This document shows positions 52,382 through 64,000 of a stretch of DNA of 64,000 bases, one piece after another. The notes below the pieces were generated by a model. That model had not been told where the DNA came from, did no database searches, and saw only the letters and a program-made list of their open reading frames with translations. Numbering within the stretch: the first letter of the stretch is position 1; each line of letters opens with the position of its first letter. This DNA comes from Sindora glabra. Taxonomy: Eukaryota; Streptophyta; Magnoliopsida; Fabales; Fabaceae. The stretch covers positions 53,286,851 through 53,350,850 of the forward strand of contig CM035232.1 of NCBI GenBank assembly GCA_020226215.1, written 5' to 3'. The translations under genes and the position numbers were made by a program.

Positions 52382-54786
52382 TGTCATGAGTAGTCCCTAA
52401 GGCATATGATTGACATAAAAAGTTATTTCATATGACAATCTATTAACCTTTCCTAAATGCATCTAGATTCATTTATCACATACAATTGTGATTTTTTTAA
52501 AAGAGAGTAATTTAATTTTTAAAAACTTGTTATGGAATTAAAAAAATGTGTTCCTTTATGTCCAATTGTTCCAACTATCCCTAAGACACGGTTTACCACT
52601 AATATCCTCATATAAGCCTACTTTTAATCCATTTAACAATAGCTAGGTATTTAAGGAGAAAAGGTCCTTAAAGAAAAGAAAACAAGTAATAAAAGAAAAA
52701 GAAAGTGAGTTTCCATAAATCTTAGTGAGTACATATTAGTCAATAAAGAATTATTTAATCTAAGTTAGAACCTAAGAGTAACCTTTTGATTTGTATCCAA
52801 GATAAATAATTATATGTCTATACTTTTGCTAAAGAAAGGAAGAAAACTTTCGATAATTTAACTTGTCTATTAGAAGATATAAGACATGTACACATATTCT
52901 TAGATCCTAACTAAGACCTCTCTAAGAAATACCATATTTTATAGGCATATAAAATGTTATTCGTACTTTCAACAAAATTCATCAACAATTATACATAAAA
53001 TCACAAATAGTTTCCATTCTTAACATTTTATTCATCTATAATCATTTACACTAATCAATGCCATCATTCAAACTTACATATGATAATAAAATAGAGAAAG
53101 CTAATAAATTTCCTTCTGGTTCCTAGGTTTGCCTTATCCTTTTACAATCAGGCGCCTAGATTTGATGCATAGTATCATAATATGTTATGATCCAAGTATG
53201 GTGAAGATAGGCTAAAGGACTTCTAATACTATGGCCATTTAGTGAAGACAATCTCGCATGGCCTTTTGATATTATTAATACCTCGCGATTTTTTGATACT
53301 ATGCCTATTTTGTGAAGACAGGCTTTCATAGGTTTGTACATATCACACCACCCTTATCATCATTTCCTCTTTCATGTCATTTTTCTAACTCAATCAATAC
53401 CATCTCATACATAAGGTATACACCAATTATATCATATTTCAAAACATAATCACATTACTCATTCATTATAATTTATATACTTAAACATACATAACACAAT
53501 ATCACGTTTATATATATATAAACACAATTCAAATCTTGCATAGCTTATAGGTCTCAAATAATATCATTTTTTAGTTAGTCATCCTTTAATAAATTTAATA
53601 TATCATTGCTATTCATATATATATATAAGAGGTGAAAATCACCATTTTAAGTTGAAAATTCATTTCATATATGAGTACACATCAATATGGACACTTACAT
53701 TTGATTTTTTTTTAATAAAAAAGTGAATTATCATATTATAGCACTAAGGTTAGGTGCTAGTAGGATAAAATTCAACCATTAGGGGTCTAGCAGTCGATCA
53801 CTAGCTTTTAAAAAAGGTTCCTACAAAATCACTAAAACAACAGTTAATTGTTAGACTAGGAATCTACAAATTTCTTAGCATGAAGTTGTTGGTCATATGG
53901 CCATAAATGCCATCCAATCCATTTATTATTGAACTAATCCTCACAAAATCATAAATAGATGTTAAAGGTTTCATATTTATAGTATTTGCATCATTAACCA
54001 TCCATTTAGCATTTCAAATCAACAAATATGTCATAAAACCCATAGAACTCATATCAAACCAAGCAAACCACTTAAATCCTTAAGTTAGAGCTAAAATTTT
54101 CACTTACCTAATATGAACAAGGATTTAAAAGGTTGGATTTGTCATCTTTTGACCCTAATCCATCCCAATGATTTCCATGTTACAATTCATTCTTCCTATT
54201 TTAAGTTTAGTACTCAAATCTCTTAAAATTTAAAGAAAATGATGAAGAATCTAGTTGCATTGAAGATTTTACCTTTATTGTAGGAAGGATTTGATGAAGA
54301 TTCAGTCCTTAGCTACTTGATTGAAGAAAAATTGTGGAGAAGAGGAAGAAGAAGGAAAATAAATCAAATAAAGAGGGTTAAGTTTGGAAATGGAACAATC
54401 AAGGATTGGGCTAATTTTCAGGCTTTAAAGAGGCATGGGCTTTTCCATTATTTTGTTTTAAATCTCTTCTATACTCACTTTCTCACTTCCAATCACTTAT
54501 AATCTTTAATTTTTTTAATCAAAGAACTTTTTCTTTTTAAACCTAACTGAGATAATTTATTTCTATTCATCATAAAATTCTATTTGAAACTCATTTAATT
54601 AATTTTCTTTCCTCAATATGTTATTCATATTTTCCTTATTAAAATTTATTCATTGCACATAAATTTTTTATTTAAAATTTTCACCATAGTAATTAGCCTA
54701 TTAATCACTCCCTTCGTATTGTAAAATTTTAAAAAGAATATAACAGATAAATGAGTATCATGATTTTAAACTTTAGTGGTGTAACA
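52382..54786 (-). repeat. 5' LTR of the LARD-like element
   Basis: 2,405 bp. It starts on the minus strand at 54786 with TGTTACACCACTAAAG and ends at 52382 with CTACTCATGACA. It matches the left LTR throughout, for example AACCTTTCCTAAATGCATCT (52445 and 46782) and ATTTTAAACTTT (54762 and 49056). Divergence between copies is high by eye, so the insertion is old. A CT-rich leader region ends at CAATAAAGGTAAAA (about 54269-54282). Confidence 0.8.
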
Positions 54787-57064
54787 AATTCCAGTCAATC
54801 ATACCAAATGTAACATAAGTTTATAGTAAAATTAAGAAACTGAGTACTAATCAATCATGGTAAGTATAAATCATACTCGTACACAGGTTGAGGTTGACTC
54901 ATCTACCTCAATTAGTCTATCCTTAAAAAATATATAGATTTAGACTCCTGTTTTATAGATTGAATATTAACTAAACTTTTTTCTTATGTCTTAATTCATA
55001 TCCAAGTCAAACTTTAATCATGATTATATAAATTGGGTCAATCTAACTTAACTTAATTATATAAATTTATTTGCATTAATACAATTATATATTACAAAAA
55101 TAGTTATATTTAATTAATTTTTTACTTAAAATAGTAATGAAAATAAAAGTAATCAGACTTTTAAACTTAGCTTTAAGCCATGTATAATTTTAATTAGTTC
55201 AAGCCGGGCCAAATTGTCTAAGAATAAAATAAGCCAAACTTTGGCTACTATATTTCATACAATTGTGCATTAAAAGTCCAATCCAAACCTAATGACTTGA
55301 CTTATACCCACTTCAAATACAAATCAATAGTGATGAAGGCAAAAGGTACAAGTTGGATTTTAACCTAAAGGCTTTAATTTTACATATGATTATATGTTTA
55401 TTTTTAAAAAATGTTTTATGTAAAAATTTATGTAAAATATAATTTTATTTCATTAGCTTCTCATAATTTTTTTAAAAATATGGATAAAATCAATATTAAT
55501 GAATTTTTCTATTGTTTATTATTATAAAATATAGAAATTATGATTTTTTAGTAGATTTCATTTTTTTAATTCATAAAATTAGAATTTTCTTTTTCACTGA
55601 GTTATTAATGATAAGGTAGATGTTCTACTATTTAAATTTGACTCAGTATATTAATTATTTGGATTTAAATATAATTCATTGTAAGTGTAAATTAGCTTTA
55701 TATTATCTATCACCTACATATATATTATTAAGTCACTAAAATCTATTAAAAAGTCTTTATTGTTATTAAAAAATTTTAAATACTATTACTTTTTAATGAT
55801 ATATTTTTTCTCATTACTGATAGTGTAAAATATTCTACACTAAATGTGGATCAAATTTAAACTTGAATTATTTAACTTATTTTTACAGGATGTCTACTCA
55901 AAATTTATTATGTACAATATCTTATTATTTAATAATATAATTATAAAATATTATTAATGAAATTATTTTTTATTGTTGGGTGTATACCAATTGTCTAGAG
56001 AAATTCTTAATTCCATGCCTTTTTGTACGTGATGCCGTATAAATAATGTTTAAATATTAAATTTTTTTAGGTTTGATTCAAATGAATAGGCCTTTGCATT
56101 TTCATGGATCTTATGTCGATCCCAATCTATCACAAACCCTTTGTCTAACCTTTAATTAGCATAAAACTCATCAAAATACAAGAGGCTTGCTTATTTGTAA
56201 GACTAGATACACTAATTGTAGCCATAGTTGCTACATTAGATTAAAATCCAAAGTAGTTTAATATTTAAAAAATTATTTTAAATGGCATTATGTACAACAT
56301 GCCATGTATCTAAACATTTCTCTATTATCTATCATCAGTAATAATACCTTTAGCAATCTATATTTGCGTAAATGTGAGATGTTACTTCAGGAAAATACTT
56401 TTAGTCTTAATAGATTGAAAATTTTAGTACTATTTCTTATTATAAACTCTATTTAGCATAAATAATTATTAAGTTTACTGATAGTTAATGAGTTAAACAA
56501 TTATTAATTGATTTACTAGCTAAAAGATGTTAAGTTAGTTAATTATACTAGTAATATTTGATAAATTATCCATTAAACAAGCTTAAAATAAAAAATAACA
56601 TTAAAGAATATATTGATATCTATAAATATACAAAATAAATTAATTTATATTTATTTTGAGACTAAATTATATTAACATAATTAAGCATTTAAAATAAGAA
56701 TATAAATTTAATTTATTTTATTTTATAACATCACTTGTTTCTTTATTTGTTTATTCTATTTATGTAAAATTAATAGATCTAAATTAAACACTACTAAAAA
56801 AACAAAAGGAAAAGAATCATTTTCCAATGGCTACTTTGGTTTATTGGAAATTCCTTGCAAATGTCATCAACAATTAATGTACAAATAAGAAATCTGAATT
56901 TGATATTTTTTAACATCTTTATGGGTTAGAAATGTCAACAAATGGATGCTGAAAAATGCATATATGGAGGATTTTAAAATAAGATGCCACATCACACATT
57001 TTCAATGCTTATAAGTATTAAAAGCTACATGTCATTACATGACATATTAGTTTCCAACAACATA
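54787..57064. other. AT-rich intergenic DNA right of the LARD-like element
   Basis: No gene. About 54860-55320 contains GGTTGAGGTTGACTC and TCCAATCCAAACCTAATGA-type runs, similar in style to 14.3 kb, possibly hAT-derived. At about 56789 CACTACTAAAAAAAC looks like a CACTA terminus, but no partner end was confirmed. Confidence 0.35.
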
Positions 57065-58041
57065 TGTTATGACCTTTTAAAATTTAAAATATTTTTGCAT
57101 AAGAATAATAAATAAATATAAAAAAAATAAAAAACTTCTATTATTTGAAATAAGGGTTTGTATGAATTAGTTGTAGAAAAGCAGATGAAACAAAATCTTT
57201 AGAGATTAAGGGAGTTTAGATAAGAATATGCATGTGTATAGGAGATTTAGGCTACTTTTCTTATTTTTCCCTTGGTTATTTATCCTTACTTCCTTTGCAT
57301 TTCAACCTATACACTTCGTTTTCACCAAAGACCCCCATTCTCCTTTCTCAACTTCTTTCTCTCCTTTATTTCTTCTACTCATCTAGCAAGGGAACATTAA
57401 TCTTCATCATTTTTCATTTACCTTTCAACCAATCAAGGTAGGGCCTCTTAAATTATAGCTTTTGAGTGGTTTTCTTCTATTTTCCATTTGAATTAAGAAT
57501 GATCAAATGTTTTTATCCAAAAAAAGTATTTTGAACCCTAATTCTAGTATTTTAGTTTTTAGGTGATTAAAAGTTGTTAAACCCAAATTTTTTCTAGTAA
57601 ATATCTCTTTAGTATAGAGTGAGTCAACACTCTAGCTCAACTTTAAGGATTTAGATTGAAATTATTTAGTAAAAGTTAGGTTTTTTTCTAAGTTTTATGT
57701 TTATTTTAAGATTGATATTGAATGGAGAGTTATGGTTTTCAAACCTTGATGGAAATCATTGAGTTTCATAGAAACTTGCTCTTTCTCATGTGCCAGATGG
57801 ACCAAAACTAGGTCCACTTAAGAATTCTAGCATAAAATTAAGTCTCAAAATATTTAGAACAATCATGTATGAAAATTTACTTGCATATTTCATAGCAAAT
57901 TTTTGAAAAATCATATATCTCATCTTATGAAAAGAATAATTTTATAAGAAACATGGAATTAAATACATTAGAAAAGGCTGATAGGAGGTTGCATCTAGTA
58001 ACATCTTACACTAGTCACATGCCTAAGGATGGGTTATGATA
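57065..58041 (+). mobile_element. Solo LTR, 977 bp, Ty3/gypsy type
   Basis: It begins TGTTATGACCTTTTAAAATT and ends GGATGGGTTATGATA, the decayed form of a GGGTCGTGACA-like LTR end. The 5-bp flanks are ACATA (57060-57064) and GCATA (58042-58046), identical except for one transition. A pyrimidine-rich leader (57240-57430) ends in CAATCAAGGTAGG (57431-57443), of which CAATCAAGGTA is shared with the LARD-like 3' LTR leader. No primer-binding site or interior follows, so this is best read as a solo LTR left by recombination. The 69-codon frame at 57232-57441 is a by-product of the CT-rich leader. Confidence 0.6.
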
Positions 58042-60401
58042 GCATAGGGCACTAAAAATGGTTTAGAAAATCCCTTATCTAATATATATATATATATATT
58101 GAATTCACAATTTTTGGTTCCATATTAGCTTTCCTAACATCCTTAGGAGTTAAAAAGCTATTAGAATGATTAAAATCAAGGTAACATAATTGAGATACTT
58201 TGCATTGTCCTATGACATCAAAAAAAGAGGATATAACATTGCTACATCATCAAATTTTAGTCAAGTCAGCATTTTAATGTCACCTAATTCTAATGTTTAA
58301 GGCTATTGGAAATTTTTAATTTTTTTCAACATATCTAAATGTTGTTATGTCACTAATTTTTCAACATATAAGGACATTAAAAAAATATTACTACATTTTT
58401 TATAGCCTTATTATTAAGTTTCAAATGCAAAAAACATAACAAAAAATTAAAAATTTCCAAAACCTGTCAATGGATAGATGCAAAAAAAAAAAAAAAACAT
58501 AAATAAGTGTTTGGATTTATACCTTTTATTAAGTCCCAATCTTAATTGTGATCAGCATGAAACCTACTACTTAATTCCTACCATCTTGAATTGTACCTAT
58601 CATATACTTGACTAATGTACGTAGAAGTTTTAAGAAACCTAATGTACAATGCCTAATGATTTACATTATAAAGCAAAAGGTAACATAGCCTCTTTACCTT
58701 ACGAGTTTAAATGTAACTAATACTTGCTACCTCTTTATAATGTATATAGATGATGGCTTATACACATCTCTTGTACACAATCTAATGTTGCCCAATTCAT
58801 CCTAGATAAGCCTTTGGAAGTTCTATCCTTAAATGATGGTAAACAATCATCTTAAATTTTGAAAAAAAAAATATGCATAAAAATGTACGTCTGGGGCTTA
58901 GTAAATGAACATCCCAATATAAATAAATTGCAAGTGGTTAATAAATAGCTTATTAACTAAATTTTCCTTCCTACCTTTTTGGCACTCAAATTTCACACAA
59001 TACCATTCAATGTTAAGTAGTATTGCATATATATAAGTGGATACCATTTAGGTCAATGCTTAAACACATGTATTCTTTGCATTGTAAAGTAACCATAACA
59101 TATTCTTTTAATTACATCATGAAAACACTTAAAACATATAGTTACTAATTCTTTCAATTTTTGTTATCCCTTATGCATGAACCTATCCACATGACACTAA
59201 TATCAAATCAAGGAAATTAAAACAATTAGGATTCATATGGGCAAGTAATCCCTTAATACCAACATGTTTGTTTGTAATCATTTAAATTTATCGATATCCT
59301 TATTCAAATGCATACAGCTAAAAATAACATATCTTTATCAAACGTTGTAAAACGAGAGCCAAGTAAAGAAATTAAATAAAGTAAAGAAACCTCCTTATGA
59401 TTCTGATAGGTTTTATACCCATAACAAACCTATCTTTGTTTCTTTAAGGTTAACTTTATATCCTTTATAAACTATTGCCAGATTTGATGTTTATATATCA
59501 CCTCCTCCCCCTTATCAATAAATACATGCCTTGTAAGTCCTAAAGACTATAGATGAGCATCACACTTCACATTATCTTATTATTAATATATACATAATCT
59601 ATAGGTCTTAAAGATCATAGATATGCATCACATATTAATAATCAATATCATAGTAATTCATTTCCAAGCATAATAACAATATCAAAAAATAAAACTCCCA
59701 TGTCTCTACTGCATGGCCTTAGATATTAACTCAACACCATTCATCTAGCTTATATATGTTAAAATATACCCATTGGAATTATGTACCATTGAATATGCAA
59801 TAATATTGCCATGTCTTTACTATACCACTACAATTATCTATTCAATAATATTCATAAACTTTGTATTGAATTGATCTTATCTTGGTATGCTATAATTAAC
59901 TTATTCAATATAATTAATTATAATCCTAGTCATTCTCATGCAATCATAGAAGTGGATCGACCATTAGGATTATTCCTTATCTTATGTGGCAACCCATAAT
60001 ATCATCACATTATTTTTAAAATTTAGAAGTGTAAACTTGAATTATTATTTATAACCAATAAGGGAGTAATGGTCAATCATTTATACCCCAACAATTAACG
60101 AATACCTAATGTAACGATTGTCCATTTAAACTTAGCATTTGGGTTTGTGCATATTTCGTCATTTCAAAGTTTATGTTCATTGCAACCTAAATATCTTTTA
60201 ACTTATTTCTTACTCATTTAATCTTTGCTAGATCATTATTACTTCCTAAAGGAACTTTATTTAACTTATTTCTATCATTTAAACCTATAAATCCTTCAAG
60301 TTGCTATAAATAAACCAAATCATTCATTTTTTTGAAGTTTGAGCAAGGATATCCACTCATTTATTATAGAAAATGGTTTGAAACTTTGAATTCTTCATTC
60401 A
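58042..60401. other. Unassigned AT-rich DNA between two solo LTRs
   Basis: No coding sequence. A degenerate 68-bp duplication (TAAGTCCTAAAGACTATAGA at 59534 and TAGGTCTTAAAGATCATAGA at 59602) and the general wording resemble LTR interiors on the minus strand, but no ends were found. A 16-base A-run lies at about 58483. An AT run lies at 58082-58099. Confidence 0.4.
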
Positions 60402-61649
60402 TATAATACCCCAAGTTAGTATTTAAAGTTTTATAAATTTTAGTGCTTATGAAAATTTATTTAATGAATATTTGATTCTAAATTTTTCTTTTTAAAGGTT
60501 CTAGAATATTGTAAATAACATTTATGATAATATTTAAAATCTATTTACTTTTATATATGGCTATTATTGATTGAAACAATTTGTACAAGGGATTCTTGTA
60601 AGTTAAAAATAATTTTAATAAGCATGGGTGTAAGAATTTATGGAATATTTTATTTATATTTGATATGTTATTTTTTAGAATTATAAAAGTTTAAAATAAT
60701 TATTTTAAGAATTTTAAAATTTATTAGATTATTAAAAGTATATAAATATTTTTTTATATTGAAAGAAAATCAAAAATAATTGAGTTGAGATTAATATTAT
60801 GAAAATGATTTTTTCAAATAAAACTATTGAAGTAGGTTGAAAAATGGAGGGATGAGATTTAGTAAAACTAATCATACAGTGCACCACAAAGCACCATATA
60901 AAAGCCCATAGCTTCTTATTTAGCATTTTTCTCTCTCTTCTATTTTTTCTTTAATTATGTTGGTTTCCCTTTATTTTTATATCCTTTTCTTGGAACACTC
61001 CTCTTTTATCTCAGCTTCCTTCTCTCTCTTTCCACTTCATTTCACCACCTTTCCTTCTTTCTTCTCCTTTCGTGCATGTTCTTTCTGCCTTACTAGCTAA
61101 AATGCTATTGTTATCTTGTTTTATCAGTTATTGAGCGTCACAATAGGTTATTACCCCGTACTGTTCTTGTCCAGCATGAGTCTTCAAAGGTGAAGGAGTT
61201 ATGAGCTGTGATGGTTCTTGTGGGCTGGTATGCCACCACACTGCACTACTACGTTATGCTAACATCTGTCTCACCGAACCTTGCCTCGCCACCATTGTTG
61301 GTAGCATAAAGCAAATGCAGAACCGTGGGTTAGTGCTAGGTTTATCTTCATTGGAAGACCAAAATAGAAGCTTCTTTTTTCACCAGCGCTCTAGCAAGTT
61401 TTTGTAGTCGGTAAGCTTTGGTTAGGCATTACAGAGGTAGGTAAACCTATTTATATCATAAAATTTTAATATTATTGATGATATGAGCTAAATCCAAAAA
61501 AACATATTTTTGTATATTTTGAGAAAAATGATGCCTCTACAAAATAAGATTTTTATGCTACAAAAGTCTAAAAAAGTATGATTAGGATTTTGTTATATTA
61601 TTAACTTTACTAGTGTTGAGTGTATAAAGATAAATAAAAAAATTCATTG

Positions 61650-61735
<86 letters not shown>

Positions 61736-63990
61736 AATATGATATTTTATGTTGTGAAATACCCAAATGAGATAATTAAAGCATTTATGAAGCATTCTAT
61801 TCTATTATCTTGAAAGATCCATTTATGATCCAAGCGAAACTCATGTTATATATATTATAGGTTTTGAGTATTGCTTGTGAAAAATAATATTTTCATGCTA
61901 TAGAATGATAGTCTAGGATATTATATTTTTATATTATAGAAAATTTAAGCTTGATTTAGAAAATATATTCTTAGAGCATTTTGAATATATGATTTCACTT
62001 ATGAAAAATATAATTTTTATGATATAAAATGCTGAAACAATATGAGTCAAGTATTTTTAAAGTATTATATCTCAATAATTTAAGGAATTGAACTTGATGC
62101 AAAAAATCTCCATTTTACCATCTTATTTTGGATTTTCAGTATAGCATTTAGAAAACAAAGATTTTATACTCAAGAGTATTGGATTAATGCATTTAAAGTA
62201 CATTTGTATTGTCAAAATCTAGTATTTTGACTATTTTATACTTTGGTCTAGGCAAACCGTTATATAAGAGAATTTTTGATATTTTGATGATAAGTTTAAA
62301 AGAAAATAAAGGAAGTGAGGATCTAGAATAATTTGGTGGCATACTTTGATTATCAGTTAATATTGGGAAATAAAAGCAACAAGTGATACGGTATACTATC
62401 ATATCATGATTAGGTTATGAATTTGCAATATATGAAAATAAAATAATTAGCATTCACATAATTATAATTTATCTTCATAAATGGTAATATTAGGATGAAA
62501 TGAAAGATTAAAGTGAATGAAGCAAATACATGGAGATCTTCAAAACCAATGAATACCACTAGGTGAGTGTATATACCACGACATATCAATATTTTAATAA
62601 GAGATAATTTAAATGTTGTAAGTAGTATTCATTTTCTTAGTGGTATAGATTTCCTATTCATGCATATATATTCATGTAGAAAATTCAGTATTGTGGAATA
62701 AGAGTAATTAACTATTGAGTGAGTGTTAATTGATCAAAGTGTATAGTGGAAGTATGGTAGTGATGGTTCTCTCTAATGATCAATTGTGATCGAATTTCTA
62801 TGATAACTATTTGTTATGGCTATGTAGGTAAATATAATGGTATTATTATATATTTTGTTACATGCTTGATATTGCTCCATGATGAATTAGTCATCTTGCA
62901 TTGATAGTCTTACAAATAGTTGTGATATAAAAGTTGAGCTCTCTTATGCATATATGATAATATTAGAAATGGTGAATGATGATGGAGTTGTATTGTGAAA
63001 GTCAGACAGAAAATTCCCAGCAAACAATTATGAAGGATATAAGATTGATCTAAAAGGTGGATGGAAAATTCTTAACAAACCATATAAGAAAAATATAAAA
63101 ATGATTAGGAAATTAAAAAGATGAAAACATGCATAGTTATTATAAATGTTTACATGATATGATATAATCTTAGAACTTTACTTGTAGTTAGATATCATTG
63201 TTTGATATGATTGTAAAGACTTGATGTGACTATAATGATTTATTTATATTTAAGCCTTGATGGCTATTTGTAAATATGATGTCTAGTCAGAATGGATAGT
63301 ATACAATATAATAACGATATTGAGTACTAATGGATTGTTGAGACTCTTATGATTTGTGATATGATAAATAAAGTTTAAGTTATATGCATGTGAACTCCCA
63401 TTTTAGGGCATGGCTTCATATATTTTAGAAAATTCAAGAAATAAGTTTGTTATATTTTCTAAATTAATGTTTAATTAACTTGTAATTATTATATATAAAA
63501 TTGATCACCTACAAGATAAAATAGATATATACTTGTTGAGTTCATGTAACTTACTCCATCTTATTTCCAATGTTTTCAAGTTAAAATTCATGCTTTGTAG
63601 TATCTATGGAGGTACAAAGTCTACCTATATTAAAGGATTTGATAGTTGGAATTAGAATTGACATTGAGAATAGAAATGTTGTTAATTTAACATTAAATGT
63701 GTTAATTAGTTCCTTTGTGAATAAATTTTAAGTTTGTATAGTCTTGTATATATGTTAATACTATTGTATTTAGAAATAACACAAGTGTTGTATTTTAAGG
63801 CTTGTGGCCTTTAGGAAGTATCCAAAAATAGGGAAGAATTTATTTATTTTTCAACAAAATTTTAAAGTAAATTTCAAGTTCCTCTGGAAATTTGAAAACT
63901 TTCGTTAAATAGTTAGATTAAAAAGTGTTAAGACTTGTAGAAACCAAATATCAAGATCCATGCCGTTCATGATTAGGTTGGATCGTGATA
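60402..63990 (+). mobile_element. Large solo LTR, 3.59 kb, Ty3/gypsy (Tekay/Del-like)
   Basis: It begins TATAATACCCCAAGTTAG, where TGTAATACCCC would be the usual start, and ends GGTTGGATCGTGATA (usual end GTGACA). The 5-bp flanks are ATTCA (60397-60401) and GTTCA (63991-63995), matching but for one transition. A CT-rich promoter-proximal leader (60930-61110) and a GC-richer segment (61140-61410) end in TCGGTAAGC (61408-61416). Because of the matching flanks a solo LTR is preferred; the window ends 5 bp later, so a 5' LTR of an element running off the edge cannot be excluded. Confidence 0.6.
61653..61731. repeat. (TA)n microsatellite, about 39 units
   Basis: Pure TA run inside the large LTR. 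The 61-codon minus frame across it is an artefact. Confidence 0.96.
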
Positions 63991-64000
63991 GTTCATCAAC

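Larger units (their letters stand above)
46720..54786 (-). mobile_element. LARD-like non-autonomous LTR retrotransposon, 8.07 kb
   Basis: Two direct repeats of 2.36 and 2.41 kb flank a 3.3-kb interior. On the minus strand the LTRs begin TGTTACACCAC (right copy) and end TCATGACA, a TG...CA arrangement like that of Ty3/gypsy chromovirus-type LTRs. ATTCC lies immediately left (46715-46719), and ATTCC also lies one base beyond the right end (54788-54792), a likely 5-bp target duplication with a one-base slip. A primer-binding-like motif follows the 5' LTR. The interior has no readable gag or pol domain. This matches the definition of large retrotransposon derivatives, which need enzymes from another element; a fully decayed ordinary element cannot be excluded. 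Confidence 0.75.

Noticed and set aside
54317..54502. 61-codon plus-strand frame with a basic stretch
   Set aside because: It lies inside the 5' LTR of the LARD-like element, antisense to its leader, and has no domain.
56789..58420. CACTACTAAAAAAAC as a CACTA element terminus
   Set aside because: No convincing inverted partner was found and the span would cross the solo LTR.
61201..61407. 68-codon Cys-rich frame
   Set aside because: It falls in the leader of the large LTR, ends at the splice-donor-like site, and resembles no protein family.

Overview
This window looks like plant nuclear DNA, most likely from a eudicot. It is strongly AT-rich, with long (AT)n microsatellites. It is full of transposon families that are plant-specific or typical of plants: an L1-type LINE whose ORF2 carries a C-terminal RNase H domain, a Ty3/gypsy element with a Tat-like reverse transcriptase, a hAT transposase, CACTA-like termini, a Stowaway MITE, several other MITEs, and long Ty3/gypsy-type LTRs. 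I found no intact host gene, no functional tRNA or rRNA gene and no CRISPR array. The species cannot be named from the sequence alone. Nearly every long open frame here is either a microsatellite read-through or a fragment of a decayed transposon.

Layout. 0-5.4 kb: AT-rich DNA with a possible CACTA terminus (323-570), a microsatellite/minisatellite block (3.08-3.41 kb) and a foldback element (4.5-4.64 kb). 5.4-9.3 kb: a minus-strand Ty3/gypsy relic with recognisable gag, protease and RT and a decayed primer-binding site. A 2.9-kb CACTA-like non-autonomous element (9342-12275) sits directly against that site. 12.3-15.3 kb: unassigned AT-rich DNA with a small hairpin element. 15.3-17.3 kb: a minus-strand hAT transposase pseudogene. 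18.0-22.7 kb: three MITE-like elements and a nearly perfect 192-bp tandem duplication. 22.7-34.9 kb: gene-poor, with AT microsatellites, tRNA-like (SINE-type) motifs, one MITE and an unidentified GC-rich island at 28.2-28.4 kb. 34.9-40.95 kb: one essentially full-length LINE on the minus strand. 41-45 kb: three MITEs and a short retroelement coding fragment. 46.7-54.8 kb: a minus-strand LTR element with 2.4-kb LTRs and a 3.3-kb interior without coding sequence (LARD-like). 57.1-58.0 and 60.4-64.0 kb: two apparent solo LTRs on the plus strand, each with a near-matching 5-bp target duplication.

How the parts relate. The elements do not form a pathway; this is a nested retroelement and MITE deposit. 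Where a protein can be aligned by eye to its family (LINE, gypsy, hAT), many in-frame stops fall at normally conserved Gln or Trp codons. C-to-T or G-to-A transitions would explain these, as expected from long-term decay of methylated DNA. The most useful results are the element boundaries and target duplications (LINE, LARD-like element, two solo LTRs, Stowaway, 18-kb MITE), the group of related MITEs, and several structured sequences with no assigned identity. I saw no convincing new biological system.
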